Origin: Lachnospiraceae bacterium
GTDB taxonomy: Bacteria; Bacillota; Clostridia; Lachnospirales; Lachnospiraceae
NCBI GenBank assembly: GCA_017509985.1
Contig: JAFWOE010000005.1
Coordinates: 49,222-113,221 of the forward strand
Direction of reading: 5' to 3'
DNA: 64,000 nt
The position numbers and the translations under genes were made by a program. Positions 34,269 through 43,716 of this stretch are shown here, piece after piece. The notes under the pieces are model-generated. The model was given only the letters and a program-made list of their open reading frames with translations. It was not told the origin of the DNA and did not search any database. The first letter of the stretch is position 1. Each line of letters opens with the position of its first letter.

Positions 34269-35215
34269 AGTGGATCAAATATACTGTAAAAACACTTTCC
34301 AAAGCCGAGGACATTGTGATCTCGGCTTTGGCTGATGCAGGGGTAAACGGCGTTGAGATCGAAGATAAAACGCCGCTGACGAAAGAAGAGCTGCAGGGAA
34401 TGTTCGTGGACATCCCTTTGCAGCCCGAAACGGACGACGGCGTCGCTTACTTAAGCTTCTATCTGGAACCGGACGACGACCGTGATGCGGTCCTTGCGAG
34501 AGTGAAGGAAGAACTGGACAGCCTTTCCGAGTTCATGGATATCGGCGAGGCTTCGATCTCGGTTTCCGAAACCGAAGACAAGGACTGGATCAACAACTGG
34601 AAGGAGTATTTCCACAGCTTCCGTGTAGACGATATCTTTATCGTGCCTTCCTGGGAAGACGACACTCCCGGGCCGGACGATAAGATCGTTCTTCACATAG
34701 ATCCCGGTACGGCTTTCGGGACGGGGATGCATGAGACGACACAGCTCTGCATCCGGCAGCTGAAAAAATATGTGAAGGAAGGATGCAGGCTGCTGGATAT
34801 CGGAACGGGGAGCGGGATCCTCGGAATGGTCGCCATCAAACTCGGGGCGGCCCATGTCGTCGGGACCGACCTGGATCCCTGTACCGTGGAGGCAGTCGCA
34901 CAGAATAAGAAAGAGAACGATATTCCGGAAGAAAAATTCGACCTGATCCTCGGGAATATCATCGATGATAAAGCGGTTCAGGATCAGTGCGGCGAAGGGT
35001 ATGATATCGTCACGGCGAACATCCTTGCCGAAGTGCTTGTCCCGCTGGCAGCGGAGGCCGTAAAGCACGTAAAACCCGGCGGGATCTTTATCACCTCGGG
35101 CATTATTGATAACAAAGAGGAAACCGTAGCCGCGGCGCTCAAAGCCGCCGGCTTTGAGATCCTTGAGACCACTTACCAGGGAGAATGGGTCTCGATCACG
35201 GCCAAAAGGCCGTAA
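34265..35215 (+). CDS. prmA: Ribosomal protein L11 methyltransferase
   Basis: 316 residues. The N-terminal substrate-recognition domain is followed by the family motif [14 protein letters not shown] and the SAM-binding [13 protein letters not shown]; the catalytic-site region NIIDDK and [12 protein letters not shown] follow. It trimethylates L11. Its position after dnaJ is conserved in Firmicutes. The ATGA overlap with dnaJ suggests coupled translation. Confidence 0.95.
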   Translation: MKWIKYTVKTLSKAEDIVISALADAGVNGVEIEDKTPLTKEELQGMFVDIPLQPETDDGVAYLSFYLEPDDDRDAVLARVKEELDSLSEFMDIGEASISVSETEDKDWINNWKEYFHSFRVDDIFIVPSWEDDTPGPDDKIVLHIDPGTAFGTGMHETTQLCIRQLKKYVKEGCRLLDIGTGSGILGMVAIKLGAAHVVGTDLDPCTVEAVAQNKKENDIPEEKFDLILGNIIDDKAVQDQCGEGYDIVTANILAEVLVPLAAEAVKHVKPGGIFITSGIIDNKEETVAAALKAAGFEILETTYQGEWVSITAKRP

Positions 35216-35245
35216 AGACCCGGACTGAAAGGAAAGATAAACCAA

Positions 35246-37000
35246 ATGGGAGCAGCACAACGCAGACCGATCGACTATACCCGCTCCGGACTGGCTGTCA
35301 TGGCAGCCTATATCGCGCCGCACAAAAAAATGTTTGCAGCGGATATGATCCTTTCCGTCATTATCGCGTTTATCGATCTTGCATTCCCGTACGTTTCCCG
35401 GTGGACGATGAATACGCTCCTTCCGCAGAACGCCTTTCGGACTTTCTTTGCCGTAATGGCCATTATCGCGGTTGCCTATATCGGAAAAGCGGTCATGACG
35501 ACCGCGGTGACCAAGATCGACCACGGCATGGGCGTTAAAGTCGAAGCGGATATGAGGACCGACATTTTCAACCATATGGAGGAACTCTCCTTCGAGTATT
35601 ATGACAGAAACCGTACCGGCGTGCTGCTCGGCAGGATCACGAATGATCTGTTTGATATTACGGAACTGGCACATCACGGACCGGAAAACATCCTGACCTG
35701 TACGCTGACCATTGCCGGCGCGCTGATCATCATGATGACGGTGAACCTCCGGCTCGGAGCTGTTCTTCTGATCATGACGCCCGCATGTATTTTATTTGCG
35801 ATGTGGGCCCGGAAGAAGATGCAGGAAGCCAGTGTGGACGTAAAAAAAGTCACAGGGGAGATCAATGCTTCCATCGAAAGCAGCATTTCCGGCATCCGGA
35901 CCTCCAAAGCTTTTGCCAATGAAACGATCGAGGGCGAAAAATTCGAAGAGTCCAACGAAAAGTTCAAGACCATGAAAAGGAGCTTCTACCACTGGATGGG
36001 TATCTTCAGCGGCGGAACGGAAGCCATGGTCGGCCTGATGCAGGTCGTTGTCATTGCGTACGGCGGTTATCTGATCATGAACGGTCAGATGACCTTTGTG
36101 GATCTGATCACTTTTACGCTTTATGTTTCCACCTTTACTTCGCCTGTCAGAAAGCTGATGCAGTCCATGGAAGTGTTTGCACAGGGGCTTGCAGGTTTTG
36201 AACGCTTTCTGGAAGTAATGAGGACCAAAGCTTCGATCGAGGACGATCCGGACGCCGTCGAACTGACCGATGTGAAAGGCCATGTGGTCTATGATCACGT
36301 CAGCTTTGAATACGCCGACGGCACGGAGGTACTTAAGGATGTCAGCGTACAGATCCTTCCCGGGGAGACTTTTGCGATGGTCGGTTCCTCCGGCGGGGGC
36401 AAGACAACATTCTGTCACCTGCTTCCGAGGTTTTATGATGTGAAGTCGGGCAGCATTTCGATCGACGGCATCGATATCCGGAAAGTAACTCAGAGCTCCC
36501 TTCGCCGGAATATCGGGATCATCCAGCAGGACGTCTTCCTGTTTGCGGGGACCGTAATGGAAAATATTCGTTACGGAAGGCCGGATGCCACGGATGAAGA
36601 GGTCATAAATGCGGCTAAAATGGCGCAGATCCACGATGAGATAATGCAGATGCCCGAAAAATATGATACATTTGTCGGAGAGAGGGGCATCGTGCTTTCC
36701 GGCGGACAGAAACAGCGCGTATCCATTGCCCGCGTGTTCTTAAAGGATCCGCAGATCGTGATCCTGGACGAAGCTACAAGTGCTCTGGATTCCGTGACGG
36801 AAAGACAGATCCAGGAAGCTCTTTACCGCTTAAGCGTCGGCAAGACGACGATCGTGATCGCGCACCGGCTTTCCACGATTCGCGAAGCGGACTGCATCGC
36901 TGTGATCGAAGGAAAACATATCACGGAGAAGGGCACGAGGGAAGAGCTTCTTTTGATGGACGGTGCCTATGCGGCTCTCGAACGTGCAAGCGCCTGGTAA
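35246..37000 (+). CDS. ABC-type exporter, fused membrane and ATPase half-transporter
   Basis: 584 residues. An N-terminal membrane domain of about six segments (residues 20-310) is followed by an ATPase domain with Walker A GSSGGGKTT, signature [14 protein letters not shown] and Walker B IVILDEATSALD. This is the MsbA/LmrA-type multidrug or lipid exporter layout, which works as a homodimer or with a partner half. No partner gene is adjacent, so a homodimer is likely. It follows prmA by 30 bases on the same strand with AAAGGAAAG before the ATG. The substrate cannot be told. Confidence 0.9.
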   Translation: MGAAQRRPIDYTRSGLAVMAAYIAPHKKMFAADMILSVIIAFIDLAFPYVSRWTMNTLLPQNAFRTFFAVMAIIAVAYIGKAVMTTAVTKIDHGMGVKVEADMRTDIFNHMEELSFEYYDRNRTGVLLGRITNDLFDITELAHHGPENILTCTLTIAGALIIMMTVNLRLGAVLLIMTPACILFAMWARKKMQEASVDVKKVTGEINASIESSISGIRTSKAFANETIEGEKFEESNEKFKTMKRSFYHWMGIFSGGTEAMVGLMQVVVIAYGGYLIMNGQMTFVDLITFTLYVSTFTSPVRKLMQSMEVFAQGLAGFERFLEVMRTKASIEDDPDAVELTDVKGHVVYDHVSFEYADGTEVLKDVSVQILPGETFAMVGSSGGGKTTFCHLLPRFYDVKSGSISIDGIDIRKVTQSSLRRNIGIIQQDVFLFAGTVMENIRYGRPDATDEEVINAAKMAQIHDEIMQMPEKYDTFVGERGIVLSGGQKQRVSIARVFLKDPQIVILDEATSALDSVTERQIQEALYRLSVGKTTIVIAHRLSTIREADCIAVIEGKHITEKGTREELLLMDGAYAALERASAW

Positions 37001-37078
37001 AAGAAGTATTGTATTAATCCCTGAACAGGGATGTTTACGGAAAAGACCGCAGCTGCAGCAAGCAGGGGAGGAAGGATC

Positions 37079-37825
37079 ATGCATCGATTTTTTGTAGAAG
37101 AAAGCAGCATCAACCAGAGCCGTGTCGTGATCCGGGGCAGTGACGCCCATCATATCGCGGACGTTCTCCGGATGAAGATCGGCGAAGAGATCCATGTGTG
37201 CACCGGAGACGAATGGGAGTACACCTGTGAGATCTCCGCGGTTTCCAAAGAGGAAGTGGTCGCTACGGTCGTGGATGCCTCAAAACCGGGCAAGGAACTG
37301 GCTTCCAGTATTACGCTGTACCAGTGCCTTCCCAAGAAAGACAAGATGGAGCTGATCATCCAGAAAGCAGTGGAGCTCGGAGCGACAAGGATCGTTCCGG
37401 TAGAGTCATCCCGGGTCGTCGTCCATCTGGATAAAAAAAGAGAGCCTTCCCGTGTGGAACGCTGGAATAAGGTTGCCGAAGCCGCCGCGAAGCAGTCCGG
37501 CAGAATGGTCATGCCGGTGGTCAGTCACGTCCTTTCGTATATTGACGCGCTTAATGATGCGGCGGATCTCGACGTGCGGCTTATTCCTTATGAAAAGTAC
37601 GACGATATGAACAGTACCAGGGAGATTGTAAATGATATCCGCCCCGGCCAGTCGGTGGGTGTGATCATCGGCCCGGAAGGCGGTTTTGAAGAAGCTGAAT
37701 TCCGCAAAGCCCGTGAAAAGGGCTTTGAGCCGGTCTCTTTGGGGAGACGGATCCTGCGTACGGAAACCGCCGGGATGTTCATGCTTTCGGTTCTTGGCTT
37801 CATGCTGGACGGCAGGGGTGAGTAA
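37079..37825 (+). CDS. rsmE: 16S rRNA m3U1498 methyltransferase
   Basis: ATG at 37079 (MHRFFVEESS) is the start because GGGGAGGAAGG lies upstream and the family begins this way; 248 residues. The N-terminal PUA-like domain (GSDAHHIADVLRMKIGEEI) is followed by a SPOUT domain with IIGPEGGFEEAEF and LGRRILRTETA, which form the knot that binds SAM. It methylates U1498 of 16S rRNA. Its stop overlaps the next start by one base. Confidence 0.95.
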   Translation: MHRFFVEESSINQSRVVIRGSDAHHIADVLRMKIGEEIHVCTGDEWEYTCEISAVSKEEVVATVVDASKPGKELASSITLYQCLPKKDKMELIIQKAVELGATRIVPVESSRVVVHLDKKREPSRVERWNKVAEAAAKQSGRMVMPVVSHVLSYIDALNDAADLDVRLIPYEKYDDMNSTREIVNDIRPGQSVGVIIGPEGGFEEAEFRKAREKGFEPVSLGRRILRTETAGMFMLSVLGFMLDGRGE

Positions 37826-38979
37826 TGGAGATCTACCTTGACAATGCGGCCACGACGGAGGTGTACCCGGAAGTCGTTGCGCTGATGACGGAGATCATGC
37901 GGAACGATTACGGCAATCCATCCTCCATGCACAGAAAAGGCGTGGAGGCGGAACGATACTTAAAAACAGCTGCCGCACAGATCGCCGCAGTCTTAAAAAC
38001 CGAAGAAAAGAACATCTATTTCACATCCGGAGGGACCGAATCCAACAACTGGGCCTTGAAAGGTGCGGCTTTTGCGAACAGAAGGGCCGGCATGCATATC
38101 ATCACGACCCCGATCGAGCATGCGGCCGTTTCCGAACCATTACGATACCTGGAAGGCCAGGGCTTCGAGATCACAAAAGTACCGGTGGACTGCACCGGTA
38201 CGGTAAATCCGGAAGATATAAAAAATGCGGTCCGCGGGGATACGATCCTGGTCTCTGTTATGGCAGTCAACAATGAGATCGGCAGTGTCCAGCCGGTTGC
38301 AGAGATCGGACATGCGATCAAGGAAGCCAATCCGCGAACCCTTTTTCATGTGGATGCGATCCAGGCGTTCGCGAAGCTGCCGATCTGTCCTTCCAGAGAC
38401 AAGATCGATATGCTTTCGGCCAGCGGCCACAAGATCCATGGGCCGAAAGGCTCCGGTATCCTGTATATCGGAAAGGGTGTAAAGATCGACCCGCTGATCT
38501 TAGGCGGGGGCCAGCAGAAAGGGTACCGTTCCGGCACGGACAATGTCCCGGGGGCAGCCGGCATGGCGCTCGCTGCACAGATGATGGCCGGGCGCATGCA
38601 GGAAAACCGCGATCATATGATGATGCTCAGGGAGCGTCTGATCAAAAACCTTTCCGAAATGGAAAACGTTGTCATTCACGGCCAGACACTGCCAGAGGGA
38701 GCGCCGCACATTGTGAATGCCTCCTTCTGCGGAGTACGGAGTGAGGTACTATTGCACTCGCTGGAAGAGAAAGAGATCTACGTTTCGTCCGGAAGCGCCT
38801 GTTCAAGCCATAAACGCGCCGGCAGTCCGACGCTGACCGCCTGCGGCTGCAGTAAGGCTGAGATGGAGTCTTCCGTCCGCTTCAGCTTCTGCGAAACGAC
38901 CAGACCCGAAGACATTGATCAGACTGCGGAAGCGATAGGAGAGCTTCTTCCGCTGCTGAGGAAATATTCGCGCCACTGA
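37825..38979 (+). CDS. Cysteine desulfurase (NifS/IscS-like)
   Basis: 384 residues, fold type I PLP enzyme. It has the N-terminal YLDNAATTEV, the PLP Lys203 in SGHKIHGPKG and the catalytic Cys326 in SSGSACSSHK. It takes sulfur from cysteine as a persulfide. The next gene is thiI, 11 bases on, so this copy probably feeds tRNA 4-thiouridine and thiamin synthesis, as the NifZ-ThiI pair does in Bacillus. No scaffold gene (iscU/sufU) is adjacent. Confidence 0.93.
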   Translation: MEIYLDNAATTEVYPEVVALMTEIMRNDYGNPSSMHRKGVEAERYLKTAAAQIAAVLKTEEKNIYFTSGGTESNNWALKGAAFANRRAGMHIITTPIEHAAVSEPLRYLEGQGFEITKVPVDCTGTVNPEDIKNAVRGDTILVSVMAVNNEIGSVQPVAEIGHAIKEANPRTLFHVDAIQAFAKLPICPSRDKIDMLSASGHKIHGPKGSGILYIGKGVKIDPLILGGGQQKGYRSGTDNVPGAAGMALAAQMMAGRMQENRDHMMMLRERLIKNLSEMENVVIHGQTLPEGAPHIVNASFCGVRSEVLLHSLEEKEIYVSSGSACSSHKRAGSPTLTACGCSKAEMESSVRFSFCETTRPEDIDQTAEAIGELLPLLRKYSRH

Positions 38980-38990
38980 AAGGAAAGTCC

Positions 38991-40172
38991 ATGTTTCATG
39001 CATTTTTAATCAAGTATTCCGAGATCGGCATAAAAGGAAAAAACCGGTATCTTTTCGAAGATGCCCTGATCGAACAGATCAAAAGAGCTTTAGCCCGGGT
39101 CGAAGGGGAGTTTACCGTCTCCAAGGAATCCGGAAGGATCTTTGCCCTTGCACAGGGCGATTATGACTTTGAAGGCGCCGTGGATGCGCTGTGCCGTGTG
39201 TTCGGGATCAGCGGGATCTGCCCGGTGGTCATACTGGACGACGAAGGCCTGGAAGCACTCGGCCGCGAAGTAAACAACTATATTACGGAAGTCTATCAGG
39301 GAAAACCGATGACTTTTAAGATCCTGACCCGCAGGGCCAGGAAATCCTATCCGGTCAATTCCATGGATGTCAATGCACAGATCGGTGCGATGGTCCTTTT
39401 CGAACATCCGGAACTGTCGGTCAATGTGGTGGACCCGGAAGTCTATATTCATATCGAGATCCGGAACCGGATCTATCTGTATTCCGAGGAGATCAAGGGC
39501 CTCGGCGGCCTTCCGCTCGGCACCGGCGGCCGGGCCATGCTGCTCCTTTCCGGCGGGATCGATTCGCCGGTAGCCGGATACATGATCTCCAGAAGGGGTA
39601 TCGGGATCGATGCGGTTTATTTTCATGCCCCGCCCTATACCAGTGAACGTGCGAAGCAGAAAGTCGTGGATCTTGCCAAAATCGTTTCACAGTATACCGG
39701 GAAAATGAAGCTGCATGTCATCAACTTTACCGACATCCAGCTTGCAATCTACGATAAATGCCCACACGACGAGCTGACGATCATCATGCGCCGGTATATG
39801 ATGAGGATCGCGGAGCATCTGGCAAAGGAAGAAGGTGATCTGGCGCTGATCACCGGTGAGAGCATAGGCCAGGTAGCCAGCCAGACCATGCAGAGCCTGT
39901 CCTGCACAAACGCTGTCTGCAGCCTGCCGGTATTCCGGCCTCTGATCGCGTTTGACAAACAGGATATCGTGGAAATATCCCAGAAGATCGATACTTATGA
40001 AACATCGATCCTTCCGTTTGAAGACTGCTGTACGATCTTTGTGGCGAAACACCCGGTAACGAAGCCGGACCTTTTGCGGATCGAAAAGTCGGAGACGAAG
40101 CTTGAGGGAGCGATAGAAGCGCTGGTTGAAACAGCGATCATGGATCATGAGGTCCTGGAGATCGACGGATAA
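38991..40172 (+). CDS. thiI: tRNA 4-thiouridine synthetase ThiI
   Basis: 393 residues: N-terminal ferredoxin-like and THUMP domains (residues about 1-165), then the adenylating PP-loop SGGIDS starting at Ser187 in LLLSGGIDSPVAGYM. There is no C-terminal rhodanese domain, the short form normal in Firmicutes, which relies on a dedicated cysteine desulfurase such as the one encoded just upstream. AAAGGAAAG is the ribosome site. Confidence 0.95.
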   Translation: MFHAFLIKYSEIGIKGKNRYLFEDALIEQIKRALARVEGEFTVSKESGRIFALAQGDYDFEGAVDALCRVFGISGICPVVILDDEGLEALGREVNNYITEVYQGKPMTFKILTRRARKSYPVNSMDVNAQIGAMVLFEHPELSVNVVDPEVYIHIEIRNRIYLYSEEIKGLGGLPLGTGGRAMLLLSGGIDSPVAGYMISRRGIGIDAVYFHAPPYTSERAKQKVVDLAKIVSQYTGKMKLHVINFTDIQLAIYDKCPHDELTIIMRRYMMRIAEHLAKEEGDLALITGESIGQVASQTMQSLSCTNAVCSLPVFRPLIAFDKQDIVEISQKIDTYETSILPFEDCCTIFVAKHPVTKPDLLRIEKSETKLEGAIEALVETAIMDHEVLEIDG

Positions 40173-40190
40173 ATCTGTCTGCAATAAAAA

Positions 40191-40215
40191 AGCGGGCATG
40201 GATCCCATGCCCGCT
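40191..40215 (-). terminator. Terminator of the HPr-like gene
   Basis: AGCGGGCATGG (40191-40201) and CCATGCCCGCT (40205-40215) form a perfect 11-base stem with a three-base loop. The A-run to the left gives a U-run on the minus strand, so it terminates the HPr-like gene; thiI ends on its other side. Confidence 0.85.
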
Positions 40216-40230
40216 GCTGGATTTCTATTG

Positions 40231-40473
40231 TCAATCTTTATCTACCCGATACGGTTCCAGAACTTTGCATGCGAGGTCGAGCTCTTTGCCGTCCGCATGG
40301 ATATTCAGGTCGATCGGTTTTGAAAGGTCGAGGCTGAAGATACCCATGATCGATTTTGCATCGATGATATACCTTCCGGAGACGAGATCGAAATCGTAGT
40401 CAAACTTGGACAAGATATTGACAAAAGATTTCACCTTATCAATAGAGTCTAAAGAGATTTTAATAGTTTTCAT
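40231..40473 (-). CDS. HPr-family protein lacking the catalytic histidine
   Basis: 80 residues, the length of HPr. The segment LSKFDYDFDL and especially DAKSIMGIFSLDL match HPr around the regulatory Ser46 (here Ser41). By alignment back from SKFD, the position of the phosphorylated His15 is Ser10, and the usual HARPA motif is absent. It therefore cannot take part in sugar phosphotransfer by the usual route but could still be phosphorylated on Ser by HPr kinase or act as a regulatory decoy. Single-gene unit between thiI and mtaB with its own terminator. Confidence 0.8.
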   Translation of the reverse strand: MKTIKISLDSIDKVKSFVNILSKFDYDFDLVSGRYIIDAKSIMGIFSLDLSKPIDLNIHADGKELDLACKVLEPYRVDKD

Positions 40474-40625
40474 AGTGCAGTGCTTCCTACAAATTCATTG
40501 TTCCTCAAAGAGGAGAAAACTGGTTAACATTTACATAAAAAGGACACTCGAACACGTTTCAAATTGTCACTTTCTGACATGATTTTAAGAAATACTGATG
40601 ACGATGTCAAGTCATAAGAGGTCAA

Positions 40626-41915
40626 ATGTCGGCAAAGAAGGTATATCTGCATAATCTGGGCTGCAAGGTCAACTCCTACGAAGCGGCTGCCGCTGCGGAG
40701 CTCCTTGAAAAAGCGGGGTATGAGATGACCCTGCTTTCGGAATGCGCGGATGTCATCATTATCAATACCTGTACGGTCACGGCGGTGGCAGATAAAAAAT
40801 CCAGACAGATGCTGCACCGGGCAAAAACATCCAATCCGGATGCGGTGGTCATTGCCATGGGGTGCTACGTTGAGAAAGACCGGGAGGAACTTTTAAAGGA
40901 CCGTTCCGTAGACCTTATCATCGGGAACAACCGAAAAAAAGACATCGTTTCTATATTGGAGAAATTTTTACGGGACCGGGAGCAGAACAGCTGGTTCGCG
41001 GATCTGGGGAAAGGCGCGGAATATGAAAGCCTTTCCGCAGACCGGCCGCTGGAGCATACCCGGGCATTTGTGAAGATCCAGGACGGATGCGACAGCTTCT
41101 GTTCGTACTGTATCATTCCGTATGTGCGCGGACGCATCCGCAGCAGGGATGAAAAAGAAGTGTGTGCGGAAGTACAAAAACTGGCAGATTCCGGGATCCG
41201 CGAGATCGTTCTCACCGGGATCCATCTGAGTTCCTACGGTAAAGACAAAGGCCGGGAGGCACTGCTGCCGCTGATCGAAGAACTGGCGGCGGTCGAAGGC
41301 ATTGATCGGATCCGCCTCGGCTCCTTAGAGGCAGGGATCATCACCGGGGAGTTTGCGAAAGGCCTTTCCTCGTTTGAGAAAGTCTGCCCGCATTTTCACC
41401 TTTCCCTGCAGAGCGGCTGCAGCGCCACCTTAAAAAGGATGAACCGTCACTATACAGCGGAGGAATTCTATGAGAAGTGCGCCCTGATCCGGGAGTGCTT
41501 TGTCCGTCCGGCCCTGACGACCGATGTCATCGCAGGTTTTCCCGGCGAGACGGAAGAGGAGTTTGAGGAGTCATACCGGTTTGTTGAAAAGGTCGGCTTT
41601 TTTGAGACACATGTATTTCCGTTCTCCGGAAGAAAAGGCACAAAGGCGTACGATATGCCCGGCCAGCTGACGGAAGCCGTCAAAAAGGAGCGGGTCCGCC
41701 GCCTCTTGGAGCTGAACGCGTGCAAAAGGGCTGAATACCTGGAGTCAGGAAAGGGTACGCCGCTGGAGATCCTTTTTGAAGAGCAGGACAGGGTGAACGG
41801 GAAGCTTTGCTGGGTCGGACATACCAAACGTTATGAAAAGGCGGCGTACGAAAGCCCAAAAGATCTGAAAAACCGGATCTTCACGATCCCTTATGAAGAT
41901 GCCGTGATGCTGTGA
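40626..41915 (+). CDS. mtaB: tRNA t6A37 methylthiotransferase MtaB
   Basis: 429 residues. The N-terminal MTTase domain (LHNLGCKVNSYEAAA, IINTCTVTAVADKKS, MGCYVEKD) binds the auxiliary cluster; the radical SAM domain has Cys-x3-Cys-x2-Cys in GCDSFCSYCIIPYVRGR; a C-terminal TRAM-like part follows. It adds a methylthio group to t6A37 of ANN-reading tRNAs. ATG with AAGAGG upstream. Convergent with ubiX, 24 bases apart. Confidence 0.92.
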   Translation: MSAKKVYLHNLGCKVNSYEAAAAAELLEKAGYEMTLLSECADVIIINTCTVTAVADKKSRQMLHRAKTSNPDAVVIAMGCYVEKDREELLKDRSVDLIIGNNRKKDIVSILEKFLRDREQNSWFADLGKGAEYESLSADRPLEHTRAFVKIQDGCDSFCSYCIIPYVRGRIRSRDEKEVCAEVQKLADSGIREIVLTGIHLSSYGKDKGREALLPLIEELAAVEGIDRIRLGSLEAGIITGEFAKGLSSFEKVCPHFHLSLQSGCSATLKRMNRHYTAEEFYEKCALIRECFVRPALTTDVIAGFPGETEEEFEESYRFVEKVGFFETHVFPFSGRKGTKAYDMPGQLTEAVKKERVRRLLELNACKRAEYLESGKGTPLEILFEEQDRVNGKLCWVGHTKRYEKAAYESPKDLKNRIFTIPYEDAVML

Positions 41916-41939
41916 TGTGTGCTGCCGGGAATTGTATTA

Positions 41940-42506
41940 TCATTCATCCGGCGTCCATCTCTTCAGAAGGGAGCTGTCGATGCCCAGGGAATTCAGGACG
42001 CGGCCGACGATCTGGTCGATGATGTCCTGAATCGTCTGCGGCTTTGTATAGAAAGAAACGACCGGCGGCAGGATCACGGCGCCGCACTGGGCCAGAAGTT
42101 CCAGGTTCTTTAAATGGATTAGGCTCAAAGGGGACTCCCGTGCAACAAGGATGAGTTTCCTTCCTTCCTTAAGCGTAACATCCGCTGCCCGCAGAAGCAG
42201 GTTGTCCGAATATCCCGAAGCAATCCCCGCAGCCGTTTTCATGCTGCACGGTACAATGACCATTCCCTCGGTCTTAAAAGTTCCGCTCGAGATCGCGGCA
42301 GCCAGGTCGTCCGAAGAGTAAACATGATCGGCAAGCGAGCGGACTTCTTCCGGGGTACAGGAAGTCTCTTCGGTGATGGTGAATTCACCGGTATCGGAGA
42401 TGACCAGGTGGGTCTCCCAGTCATTGAGGTTTTGAAAGGCCTTCAGCAGTTCTATACCGAGAATGGCACCGCTGGCGCCGCTGATACCGATCACGATTCG
42501 CTTCAT
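41940..42506 (-). CDS. Flavin prenyltransferase UbiX/PadB-like
   Basis: 188 residues of the UbiX/Pad1 flavoprotein family. The FMN-binding start MKRIVIGISGASGAILGIELL and VIVPCSMKTAAGIASGYSDNLLLRAADV are diagnostic, as is the LARES-like VARESPLSLIHLKN. It makes prenylated FMN for a UbiD-type decarboxylase. No ubiD is present in the window, so the partner must lie elsewhere. Single-gene unit convergent with mtaB. Confidence 0.92.
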   Translation of the reverse strand: MKRIVIGISGASGAILGIELLKAFQNLNDWETHLVISDTGEFTITEETSCTPEEVRSLADHVYSSDDLAAAISSGTFKTEGMVIVPCSMKTAAGIASGYSDNLLLRAADVTLKEGRKLILVARESPLSLIHLKNLELLAQCGAVILPPVVSFYTKPQTIQDIIDQIVGRVLNSLGIDSSLLKRWTPDE

Positions 42507-42593
42507 GCTTTTCCTCCTTTGAGGCAGGGATTTACAGTGATTTATTATATTATATCATTACATTCCTGGATGCGACAGGAAAAAAGCAGGTTT

Positions 42594-42622
42594 TTGACAA
42601 CAGAGTAATTCTGTTATACAAT
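42594..42622 (+). promoter_or_regulatory. Promoter of the ireB-ruvX-rnj block
   Basis: TTGACA (42594-42599), 17 bases, TACAAT (42617-42622). It lies 55 bases before the ireB ATG, which has AAAAAGGAGA upstream. Confidence 0.85.
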
Positions 42623-42676
42623 AATCTGAAAGTATGTTTCAGCAAACTATTTAAAAAGGAGACACAGGAGCGCTTA

Positions 42677-42952
42677 ATGGCAGATTTAGGCAGTACACAG
42701 TTTTTCAGGATCAGTCCGGATACTGAAGTATCCGTGAAGAAGATCCTCGAGCAGGTCTACGAGGCGATGGAGGACAAGGGTTACAATCCCGTATCTCAGA
42801 TCGTCGGATATATTATGTCCGGAGATCCGACCTACATCACGAGCCACAATGGCGCGCGCAGCCTGATCATGAAGATCGAGCGGGACGAGATCGTCGAGGA
42901 ACTGCTTAAAGAGTATATCAAGAACAGATCCTGGGAGGAGAATCCTGATTGA
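42677..42952 (+). CDS. IreB-family regulatory phosphoprotein (UPF0297)
   Basis: 91 residues, full length. DKGYNPVSQIVGYIMSGDPTYITSHNGAR is the family signature. In Enterococcus the homologue is a substrate of the Ser/Thr kinase IreK and affects cephalosporin resistance. Its neighbours ruvX and a DUF1292 protein are the standard Firmicute context. It ends inside the ruvX start (TTGA overlap). Confidence 0.93.
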   Translation: MADLGSTQFFRISPDTEVSVKKILEQVYEAMEDKGYNPVSQIVGYIMSGDPTYITSHNGARSLIMKIERDEIVEELLKEYIKNRSWEENPD

Positions 42953-43413
42953 GCCGTATCATGGGGCTCGACTTCGGAAGCAAAACCGTAGGGGTAGCCG
43001 TCAGCGACCCTTTTGGCATCATCGCTTCCGGCGTTGAAACAATAAGACGGGAAAGAGAAAAAAAACTGAGGCAGACCCTTGCAAGGATCGACGTTCTGAT
43101 TGCCGAATACGACGTCGGCCTAATCGTTTTAGGGCTGCCGAAACATATGAATGACGATATCGGGGACCGGGCCAAGCTCTCGTACGAATTCAGGGACGAA
43201 CTTAAGAGACGCACCGGTCTTGATGTTATTATGTGGGATGAAAGGCTGACCACGGTCCAGGCGGGCCAGATCATGAATGAGCTTGATATCCGCGGAACGA
43301 AGCGAAAAAAAATCGTGGATACGATCGCTGCCGAATTCATTCTGCAGAATTATCTGGATTATCGGAATAATACCTTGGCCGCAGATGAAGACGCGGCCGA
43401 AACCGGGAAGTGA
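42949..43413 (+). CDS. ruvX: Holliday junction resolvase-like protein RuvX (YqgF)
   Basis: 154 residues. It begins at TTG 42949, which overlaps the ireB stop; GGGAGGAG lies about ten bases upstream and the protein then starts MSRIMGLDFGSKTVGVAVSDP, the family N-terminus. RNase H-like fold with the acidic Asp in GLDFGS, plus LGLPKHMN and WDERLTT. Thought to act in 16S rRNA 5' end maturation. The non-ATG start and overlap suggest coupled translation. Confidence 0.93.
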   Translation: MSRIMGLDFGSKTVGVAVSDPFGIIASGVETIRREREKKLRQTLARIDVLIAEYDVGLIVLGLPKHMNDDIGDRAKLSYEFRDELKRRTGLDVIMWDERLTTVQAGQIMNELDIRGTKRKKIVDTIAAEFILQNYLDYRNNTLAADEDAAETGK

Positions 43414-43428
43414 AAGGGTTGGTTCATC

Positions 43429-43701
43429 ATGGATATAAGACAGGGCGACAGTGTTGTATTTAAAGATGAAGACGGAAATGAAGCAGTATTCTTCGTTCAG
43501 GAGCAGACCAGGGTAAACGGGTCTGATTATCTTCTTGTTTCGGAAGCTCCCGAAGGAGAAACTGACGCTTATATATTAAAGGATACATCCGCAGACGGAG
43601 ATGAGACGGCGAATTACGTTATGGTCCTGGATCAGGAGGAACTCGAGGCCATTGCAGACGTATTCCGACGGATGATGGAAGATGCGGAGATCATCCTGTA
43701 A
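43429..43701 (+). CDS. DUF1292 protein (YrzB family)
   Basis: 90 residues, acidic, the normal size of the DUF1292 family. Features include VFKDEDGNEAVFFV, the YLLVSEA strand and a C-terminal helix with DQEELEAIADVF. No known catalytic motif. Always found beside ireB and ruvX in Firmicutes; function unknown. Preceded by AAAGGG. Confidence 0.88.
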   Translation: MDIRQGDSVVFKDEDGNEAVFFVQEQTRVNGSDYLLVSEAPEGETDAYILKDTSADGDETANYVMVLDQEELEAIADVFRRMMEDAEIIL

Positions 43702-43716
43702 GAAACGGAGGATATC

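Noticed and set aside
34451..35677. 408-codon minus-strand frame over prmA
   Set aside because: It is antisense to prmA and the exporter, has an atypical composition and no domain.
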